A stretch of 5,389 nt of DNA. Origin: Chloroflexota bacterium (GTDB taxonomy: Bacteria; Chloroflexota; Dehalococcoidia; DSTF01; RBG-16-68-14). Shown one piece after another: positions 1-3,937 of the stretch. The stretch lies in the NCBI GenBank assembly GCA_022573935.1, contig JACZTE010000091.1, forward strand, positions 1 to 5,389. Direction: 5' to 3'. How positions within the stretch are numbered: position 1 is the stretch's first letter; each line of letters starts with the position of its first letter. The position numbers and the translations under genes were made by a program. The notes under the pieces were generated by a model. That model did not search any database. It saw only the letters and a list, made by a program, of their open reading frames with translations, and was not told the origin of the DNA.

Positions 1-561
1 GTAGACGAAGTCATCCTCATCAAGTGCCAGCCGTGTGAAGTCCACTGACTTGAGCGCCCAATTCCGGAGCACCGGCTTGTACTCGAGGAAGTCTCGCCTG
101 TACACGAGCTTCTTATAGCGGCCAAACGGGACGTTGAATCCACCGCTCCGGTTGAAACGGCAAAGGCCGTTGTATCCTGTTCGGTTGAGGTAGTAGAACA
201 GCGTCGCCGCCTCAGCCGAGGCCCGCCCGCCGTTGGCCGTCAACTCATTGAACCGCTTGCGGCTATCATAGTAGTGGGCCTTCTCGTTTCGTAGCTTCAG
301 CTCGACTCTTAGCCCACGCTTCAACCAGCGGTAAAAGTTGATAAGGTGTGGATTGATGTCATTGAGCAGCGCCCGCTTGGGCATGAGACCGAGTGCGACG
401 GCAAGCCCACCGCAGAACGGCTCCACTAACCGCCTCGAACGATGATTCTCCCACAGAGGAATGATATAAGGGACTACTTGCCATCGTTTGCCCCCCGCCC
501 ACTTCAGGGGAGGAGTAACCGATGCAGCGCCTTTGCCATCGGACTGGCTGGGGGCCGTCAC
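1..561 (-). CDS. Dam-type (D12 class) DNA adenine-N6 methyltransferase, N-terminal 187 residues; C-terminus beyond the window
   Basis: The enzyme would transfer methyl from S-adenosylmethionine to adenine N6 in duplex DNA. The frame is open from the GTG at 561 to base 1. Visible motifs are PPLKWAGGKRW (residues 17-27, motif X, SAM binding), VEPFCGGLAVAL (46-57, motif I), LNDINPHLINFY (66-77), and FYYLNRTGYNGLCRFN followed by FNVPFGRYK (about 122-150), a signature shared with E. coli Dam and DpnM. The last visible residues, DEDDFVY, normally lead straight into the catalytic DPPY, which must lie just outside the window. A GATC target is inferred from this similarity and is not proven. GTG 561 is chosen because AGGA sits 6 nt upstream and the N-terminus then has the usual length before KWAGGK. 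G+C is about 57%, well below the neighbours, so horizontal acquisition is plausible. Whether it is an orphan methylase or part of a restriction-modification pair depends on sequence to the left. Confidence 0.9.
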   Translation of the reverse strand, partial: MTAPSQSDGKGAASVTPPLKWAGGKRWQVVPYIIPLWENHRSRRLVEPFCGGLAVALGLMPKRALLNDINPHLINFYRWLKRGLRVELKLRNEKAHYYDSRKRFNELTANGGRASAEAATLFYYLNRTGYNGLCRFNRSGGFNVPFGRYKKLVYRRDFLEYKPVLRNWALKSVDFTRLALDEDDFVY

Positions 562-571
562 TACAGTTCCT
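559..571 (-). promoter_or_regulatory. Ribosome binding site and GTG start of the methyltransferase
   Basis: On the minus strand AGGA (571-568) precedes GTG (561-559) by 6 nt. An upstream in-frame GTG at 582-580 has no Shine-Dalgarno and coincides with the predicted transcription start. It would have to be leaderless, so 561 is preferred. Confidence 0.6.
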
Positions 572-588
572 GAGCTTCCCACGGCGCG

Positions 589-619
589 ATTATAGCACGT
601 TTGTGCGCGCCTCGGTCAA
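589..619 (-). promoter_or_regulatory. Sigma-70-like promoter for the adenine methyltransferase
   Basis: The minus strand has a perfect -10 hexamer TATAAT (594-589) and a -35-like TTGACC (619-614), separated by 19 bp, slightly longer than the ideal 17. Transcription should start near 582, giving a leader of about 20 nt before the GTG at 561. The promoter lies in the 74-bp gap after the glycosylase gene, so the methyltransferase need not depend on readthrough from it. A perfect TATAAT stands out in such GC-rich DNA. Confidence 0.5.
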
Positions 620-635
620 GCGACGGCTCATCGCA

Positions 636-1331
636 CTACTCGGGCGCTACGTCGGGGATGAGCCTGCGCACCAGCTCGCCCAGCCGCCGCCAGTCGTCCC
701 GCTGCGTCTCGTGCGGCCTGGTCAGCGTCGACTGGATGCTGGGGTGGTAGAGTGGCACCAGCGTGCGTTCGCGCTCTCCTGCGGCCCAGGGCAGCGCACA
801 GCCCACGTCTCGCGCGAGCACCGCCTCGTGCTGCCCGACGCGGCGAAGCGCCTCAAGCGCGACGCCGCCCAGCGCGACGACGATGGGCGCGCGCACCAGC
901 CCGACCTGCGCCGCCAGGAAGTCGCCGCAGGCGGCCACCTCGCGGCTCGTTGGGCGGCGATTGCTGCCTTGCGCCGTGAGCGGGTTGCAGAGGATGGCGT
1001 TGGTGATGAAGACCCGGCTGCGGTCGAGGCCGGCCTCGGCCAGGAAGGCGTGAAAGCGACGGCCGGTGACGTCGGAGGTCATGGGAATGCCGGTGCGTGC
1101 CGCGCCCAGGCGGCCGGGCGCCTCGGCCACGAAGAGGACATCGGCGTCCAGCGAGCCGTTGACGTCGCCCAGGATGTGGACGTGGTTCATCGAGGAGCAA
1201 TCGAAGCACGCCTGCACGCGCTCGCACAAGGCGCGGAAGCCGTCGGACCCAGTGGGCGAACGCTCCTTGCTATGCGGAGAACGTGTCTTGCTGTGCGGTC
1301 TCGCTGTGGTAGTCATGTCCAGGTTGTCCAT
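636..1331 (-). CDS. Uracil-DNA glycosylase superfamily protein, iron-sulfur type, family 4/5-like
   Basis: This 231-residue protein is a probable base-excision repair enzyme that removes uracil, or another deaminated base, from DNA. The ligands expected for the family 4 [4Fe-4S] cluster are present: Cys42 and Cys45 (CFDC), Cys115 (ILCNP) and Cys135 (VAACGDF). Motif A reads AEAPG (69-73), as in family 4. Motif B is YHPS (195-198), with His196 in the position of the leucine-loop histidine. The segment between them, RTGIPMTSDVTG (79-90), differs from the family 4 pattern and resembles the RTG...F.GD.SG stretch of family 5 (UDGb), so the subfamily is uncertain. Residues 1-30 are basic, low in complexity and contain a duplicated PHSK unit. 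They are probably a disordered tail. The upstream frame is closed by a TGA 15 nt before the ATG, so ATG 1331 is the first ATG available; ATG 1316 is an alternative. No strong Shine-Dalgarno is seen except GAAGG inside a leader hairpin. Confidence 0.85.
   Translation of the reverse strand: MDNLDMTTTARPHSKTRSPHSKERSPTGSDGFRALCERVQACFDCSSMNHVHILGDVNGSLDADVLFVAEAPGRLGAARTGIPMTSDVTGRRFHAFLAEAGLDRSRVFITNAILCNPLTAQGSNRRPTSREVAACGDFLAAQVGLVRAPIVVALGGVALEALRRVGQHEAVLARDVGCALPWAAGERERTLVPLYHPSIQSTLTRPHETQRDDWRRLGELVRRLIPDVAPE
1257..1298 (-). repeat. Imperfect 21-bp tandem duplication in the glycosylase N-terminus
   Basis: Two adjacent 21-bp units (1257-1277 and 1278-1298) match at 16 of 21 positions. 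In protein they give PHSKTRS followed by PHSKERS. The phase is exactly seven codons, so the frame is kept. It lies in the non-conserved basic tail, before the first cluster cysteines. Confidence 0.6.
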
Positions 1332-1335
1332 GCGG

Positions 1336-1353
1336 GTCAGCCTTCAGGCTGAC
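1336..1353. repeat. 7-bp palindromic hairpin with TTCA loop in the glycosylase leader
   Basis: GTCAGCC and GGCTGAC form a perfect 7-bp stem around TTCA (TGAA on the minus strand). The inner edge is only 4 bases from the glycosylase ATG at 1331. The only Shine-Dalgarno-like bases (GAAGG, minus strand) lie in the loop and the inner stem. The shape and loop match the hairpins in the spacer after folP, so this is probably one more copy of a dispersed palindrome. Confidence 0.6.
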
Positions 1354-1395
1354 GACGCCGCTCCCATCATACACCGGGGTTCAGCGGCGCGGCCG

Positions 1396-1404
1396 TGCTA
1401 GAAT
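1396..1404 (+). promoter_or_regulatory. Extended -10 promoter element for the DinB-fold gene and folP
   Basis: TGC directly followed by TAGAAT matches an extended -10 element (TGn plus a five-of-six TATAAT). No good -35 lies 16-18 bp upstream, as is usual for extended -10 promoters. Transcription would start near 1411, leaving a leader of about 8 nt before ATG 1419. No Shine-Dalgarno is visible, so translation may be nearly leaderless. Confidence 0.35.
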
Positions 1405-1407
1405 AGC

Positions 1408-1417
1408 GGCGATCGCC
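1408..1417. repeat. Perfect 10-bp palindrome GGCGATCGCC at the DinB-gene start
   Basis: The palindrome has a GATC core (1411-1414) and fills the space between the -10 element and the ATG. It may be a protein-binding or methylation site, or chance in GC-rich DNA. Confidence 0.3.
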
Positions 1418-1418
1418 G

Positions 1419-1940
1419 ATGTCACTTCAACTGGTACCCGATCACGACGAATCGCGCTGGCTGCTGAAGGCGCTGCGGGAGACGGCCCACGAGTTCGAGT
1501 CGCAGCTCTGGGGGCTGGACGAGGCCGACCTGCGTTGGCGGCTATCGGACGACGCGGACGGCGGCTGGTGCCTGAAGGAGATCGCGGCCCACCTGGGTGA
1601 TTGCGAAGAGCACCTGCTGCAATCGCTGGAGCTGATCGTCCATCAGGAGACGCCGCGCATCGCCGCGCTCGACGCCGACGCGCTGGTGCTGGAGCACGAC
1701 TACCGGCAGCTCGATCTCTACGAGCAGCTAGAGCGGTTCGAATACCTGCGACAGCGCACGGTGAACCTGCTCTGGAGCCTGATGCCGGAGGACTGGGAAC
1801 GCACCGGCCTCCACCCCTACCAGGGAGCGATGAGCGTCCTCCGGCTGGTGCACGAGCAGAACGAGCACGACCTAGAGCACCTCTGGCAGGCGCGACGGCT
1901 GCGGCAGGCGCTGGCCGAACGGGCGCCCTCGACGCCATAA
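1419..1940 (+). CDS. DinB-fold (DinB_2 / YfiT-like) putative metal-binding protein
   Basis: This 173-residue protein has the length and helical make-up of the DinB/YfiT four-helix-bundle superfamily. The family's metal-binding triad is readable: His58 in WCLKEIAAHLGD (50-61), then His150 and His154 in EHDLEHLWQARRLR (149-162), the usual H-x3-H of the last helix. Members include thiol-dependent S-transferases and many damage-inducible proteins of unknown activity. The substrate cannot be told from sequence. It is probably cytosolic, with no signal peptide or membrane segment. The stop is 4 bases before the folP ATG, so the two genes are almost certainly cotranscribed. ATG 1419 is chosen because it gives the full first helix and sits just after the extended -10 element. 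Confidence 0.8.
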   Translation: MSLQLVPDHDESRWLLKALRETAHEFESQLWGLDEADLRWRLSDDADGGWCLKEIAAHLGDCEEHLLQSLELIVHQETPRIAALDADALVLEHDYRQLDLYEQLERFEYLRQRTVNLLWSLMPEDWERTGLHPYQGAMSVLRLVHEQNEHDLEHLWQARRLRQALAERAPSTP

Positions 1941-1944
1941 CGCC

Positions 1945-2826
1945 ATGCCCACGGCATCGCTGCGCTGCGGCCGCTTCACCCTCCCGCTGGGCGGCAAGAC
2001 CTATCTGCTGGGGATCATCAACATCACCGACGACTCGTTCTCCGGCGGCGGCTTTCTGGGCGACCCGGAAGGCGCCCTGCGGCAGGCGCTTCGCTTCGTC
2101 GCGGAGGGGGCCGACCTGATCGACGTGGGCGGCGAACCTGGCGGCCCCGAGACGCCCGTCGTCCCCGCCGCCGAGGAGATCGACCGCGTCGCGCCCCTCA
2201 TCGAACGGCTGGCGCGGGAGACGGCGGTTCCCATCTCGGTCGATACCTACAAGCCGGAGGTGGCCGAGGCCGCCCTCCAGGCCGGCGCATCGATGGTGAA
2301 CGACATCGCCGGCTTCAGCCTGGGCGACGGAGCGGCGCGCGCTGCCGCCCGCCACGGCGCGGCCTACGTCGTCAACTTTATCTACGGCCGTCCGAAGGTG
2401 CAGCCGCCCAAGCCCCCGGCCGACCGCGACCTGATCCAGGAGCACCTGGACTTCCTGCGAGCGGGCATCGAGCGAGCGCGGGCGGCCGGCCTCGCCGACG
2501 ACGCGGTCGTGATCGACCCTGGCATCGCCTTCGGCAAATCGCACGACGAGGACCTGGAGGTGCTGCGGCGGCTGGGCGAGTTCCGCGCGCTAGGACGCCC
2601 GCTGCTGGTGGCCGCTTCTCGCAAAGGCTTCATCGGCAGCGCGCTCAGCGTCGATGGGCGTGAGCCGCCGCCCGACGAGCGGCTGGAGGGCACCGCCGCC
2701 GTCGTCGCCCTCAACGTCGCCCATGGCGTCGACTTCGTGCGGGTGCACGACGTGCGGGCGATGGCGCAGGTGGCCCGCATGGCGGACGCGATCGTGCGCG
2801 GCCAGGCCGCGTCCCCATCTCCGTAG
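1945..2826 (+). CDS. folP: Dihydropteroate synthase family protein with divergent substrate loops
   Basis: This 293-residue TIM-barrel protein belongs to the pterin-binding family. The canonical enzyme joins 6-hydroxymethyl-dihydropterin diphosphate to p-aminobenzoate in folate synthesis. Retained motifs are GIINITDDSFSGGG (23-36), GADLIDVGGE (55-64), SVDTYKP (98-104), MVNDIAG (117-123), DPGIAFGKS (191-199), SRKGFIG (225-231) and RVHDV (266-270). They keep the equivalents of E. coli Asn22, Asp96, Asn115, Asp185, Lys221, Arg255 and His257. Loop 2 normally reads GGESTRPG; here it is GGEPGGPE (62-69), losing the Thr62-Arg63 pair that contacts substrate. The usual MHMxGTP strand is replaced by NFIYGRP (144-150). 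Function as a true synthase is therefore likely but not certain, and mycobacterial FolP2 is a precedent for an inactive homologue. No other folate gene is in the window. The last codons (ASPSP, TAG) lie inside an intergenic repeat. No clear Shine-Dalgarno is seen, so translational coupling to the upstream gene is likely. Confidence 0.87.
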   Translation: MPTASLRCGRFTLPLGGKTYLLGIINITDDSFSGGGFLGDPEGALRQALRFVAEGADLIDVGGEPGGPETPVVPAAEEIDRVAPLIERLARETAVPISVDTYKPEVAEAALQAGASMVNDIAGFSLGDGAARAAARHGAAYVVNFIYGRPKVQPPKPPADRDLIQEHLDFLRAGIERARAAGLADDAVVIDPGIAFGKSHDEDLEVLRRLGEFRALGRPLLVAASRKGFIGSALSVDGREPPPDERLEGTAAVVALNVAHGVDFVRVHDVRAMAQVARMADAIVRGQAASPSP

Positions 2827-2852
2827 GACAGGCTTCAGCCTGTCGGGGCAAC
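2807..2852 (+). repeat. Copy 1 of a direct repeat, overlapping the folP 3' end and stop codon
   Basis: The first 36 bases (2807-2842) match 2911-2946 at 35 of 36 positions. Similarity continues with small changes through a GGGGCAAC tail. The copy includes the last codons and TAG stop of folP and a perfect hairpin, GACAGGC-TTCA-GCCTGTC (2827-2844). Confidence 0.85.
2827..2844. repeat. REP-like hairpin directly after the folP stop
   Basis: A perfect 7-bp stem with a TTCA loop begins on the base after the folP TAG. No T-run follows, so it does not look like an intrinsic terminator. It could stabilise the mRNA 3' end. Confidence 0.65.
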
Positions 2853-2880
2853 GCAGATGCGCACAGATTGACACAGATTA
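2851..2880 (+). repeat. Three 10-bp iterations of a CACAGATT-like unit
   Basis: The units ACGCAGATGC, GCACAGATTG and ACACAGATTA lie end to end with a 10-bp period and share the core (G/A)CAGAT. The repeat is non-coding and lies between the two copies of the longer direct repeat. Iterated CACAGAT elements also occur in other GC-rich genomes; their role is unknown. Confidence 0.55.
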
Positions 2881-2910
2881 GGTTGAACGAAATGGAGGAG
2901 CCGGATCGGC

Positions 2911-2957
2911 CCGCGTCCCCACCTCCGTAGGACAGGCTTCAGCCTGCTGGGGGCAAC
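2911..2957 (+). repeat. Copy 2 of the direct repeat, intergenic
   Basis: This is a near-identical copy of 2807-2852, shifted by 104 bp. Its hairpin arm has decayed: CAGGC-TTCA-GCCTG keeps only 5 bp, because the right arm continues as CT instead of TC. It lies wholly outside genes. Confidence 0.85.
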
Positions 2958-2974
2958 ACAGCCCGCGAGATTCC

Positions 2975-3000
2975 GGACAGACCTGAAGGTCTGTCCCTAC
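2975..3000 (-). repeat. Inverted member of the hairpin family with 9-bp stem
   Basis: GGACAGACC and GGTCTGTCC (2975-2983 and 2988-2996) form a perfect 9-bp stem around TGAA. Read on the minus strand the element begins GTAGGGACAG and has a TTCA loop, mirroring the GTAGGACAG start of the two plus-strand copies. It therefore belongs to the same family in opposite orientation, as in paired bacterial REP (BIME-like) clusters. It sits between the convergent folP and hydrolase genes and has no T-tract. Confidence 0.7.
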
Positions 3001-3032
3001 GAGCTAGGCCTCCAGATCGTACGGCGGTCCGC

Positions 3033-3137
3033 TCACGAGAAGATGGCGGTCTGGATCTCCTCCATGCGGTCGACGGAGAGCAGGTGGCCCTCGCCCGGGT
3101 AGAACCTGGCACGGCAGTTGCGAAGAGCCTCGGCCTA
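3033..3137 (-). pseudogene. In-frame C-terminal remainder of the alpha/beta hydrolase, after the TAG
   Basis: After the TAG the same frame stays open for 33 codons to TGA (3035-3033). It reads AEALRNCRARFYPGEGHLLS, then a short helix ending AIFS. FYPGEGHLLS is the standard end of this family and holds the missing catalytic His, residue 274 if the TAG counts as codon 257. The joined protein would be 290 residues, normal for the family. The bases around the TAG show no frame change, so one substitution explains the break. A Leu, Trp, Gln, Tyr, Lys, Ser or Glu codon could each give TAG in one step, and Leu fits the local helix best. The choices are a recent nonsense mutation, a sequencing error or readthrough. 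Confidence 0.8.
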
Positions 3138-3905
3138 GTAGCGGCCCATGGAGGGCACGACGACGGTGTCCGCTTCGCCCTGCCAGAGCAGCACCTCCAC
3201 GGTGATCTCCTCAAGGCGAAACCCCCACGGACGGGTGTAGAGCACGAACTCCTGGGCCGCGGCGCGGCTGCCCTGGCGGAAGGCCTCGGTGAAATCGGCG
3301 ATCATCGACGCCCGCACCTCGGGCCGGGCGAGCACCGCGACATCGGCGGGCGGCAGCGACCGGTCGCCGATCGAGAGCAGTAGCTTCGGGAAACGCCGCA
3401 CCATCTGCTTCATCAGCCAAAGATTAACGCGCGTGATCCAGGGGAGATACCGCTGCAGGCGAACCGTCAGCCGGTTCCAGCGGCTCATGTCCGCAACGGC
3501 CTTTCGCTCCACGAGCGGCGCCAGCCCACTCACGATGGCCACGGCGGTCAGCCGCTCCGGGATCTTGAGCGCGCACGCCGCCGTGTACGGCCCGCCGCCC
3601 GAGATGCCCATGACGGCGAAGCGATCGATGCCGAGCGCATCTGCCAGCTCGCGCACGTCGTCCGGCCAGTCGCCGATGCGGCGGCCGGGCTTGAAATCGG
3701 ACAGCCCGAAGCCGGGCCGGTCCGGCGCGATGAGCCGGATGCCGAGTCGGGCCGCGACCTCACCCGCATGCTGCGCCCCGACGCGCGAGTTGGGGAAGCC
3801 GTGGAAGAAGAAGAGCGGCTTGCCCCCGGGGTCGCCGAACTCCGCGTAGCTGAGCGTGCGACCGTCCTTCAGCCGAATGGTCTTGTCGACTCTGTCAGTA
3901 GCCAC
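3135..3905 (-). CDS. Alpha/beta hydrolase fold protein, ended early by an in-frame TAG
   Basis: The 256-residue open frame carries most of an alpha/beta hydrolase. The oxyanion region is FFFHGFPNSR (32-41), followed by APDRPGFGLSD (60-70), the nucleophile elbow GISGGG with Ser102 (100-105), and the acid-bearing strand VLLWQGEADTVV with Asp246. The frame then stops at TAG (3137-3135), before the catalytic His that should follow. That His is present in the same frame after the stop (see 3033-3137), so this is either an interrupted gene or one read through the amber codon. As written the product would lack a complete triad and is probably inactive. Such enzymes hydrolyse esters, epoxides or C-C bonds; the substrate is not predictable. 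The start is GTG 3905, which places the first beta strand (IRLKDGRTLSYAEFG) at the usual position. It lies 32 bp after the YyaL-like gene on the same strand, so cotranscription is likely. Confidence 0.8.
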   Translation of the reverse strand: MATDRVDKTIRLKDGRTLSYAEFGDPGGKPLFFFHGFPNSRVGAQHAGEVAARLGIRLIAPDRPGFGLSDFKPGRRIGDWPDDVRELADALGIDRFAVMGISGGGPYTAACALKIPERLTAVAIVSGLAPLVERKAVADMSRWNRLTVRLQRYLPWITRVNLWLMKQMVRRFPKLLLSIGDRSLPPADVAVLARPEVRASMIADFTEAFRQGSRAAAQEFVLYTRPWGFRLEEITVEVLLWQGEADTVVVPSMGRY

Positions 3906-3937
3906 GCCGCTAGTCTAGCAGCGGGAGAGAATGGCGG

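Noticed and set aside
522..1352. Plus-strand open frame (276 codons) opposite the glycosylase and the methyltransferase start
   Set aside because: It overlaps two genes with clear motifs on the other strand and has no recognisable domain.
1366..1371. TATGAT as a -10 box for the glycosylase gene on the minus strand
   Set aside because: No -35 match lies at 16-18 bp and there is no TGn extension, so it is too weak to annotate as a promoter.
1381..2544. Long minus-strand open frame (387 codons) opposite the DinB-fold gene and folP
   Set aside because: It is antisense to two recognisable genes, its translation is Arg/Ala/Gly-rich without family motifs, and such frames arise from high third-position GC on the coding strand.
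2975..2996. Hairpin as a Rho-independent terminator between convergent genes
   Set aside because: The 9-bp stem is strong, but neither strand has a T-run after it. It fits the repeat family better, although it could still affect mRNA ends.
3289..3849. Plus-strand open frame (186 codons) opposite the hydrolase
   Set aside because: The opposite strand carries clear hydrolase motifs; this frame is Ser/Arg-rich with no family signature.
3906..3937. Imperfect inverted repeat around CTAGACTAG between the YyaL-like gene and the hydrolase
   Set aside because: The arms are short with a mismatch and little loop, there is no T-tract, and the spacer fits two cotranscribed genes.
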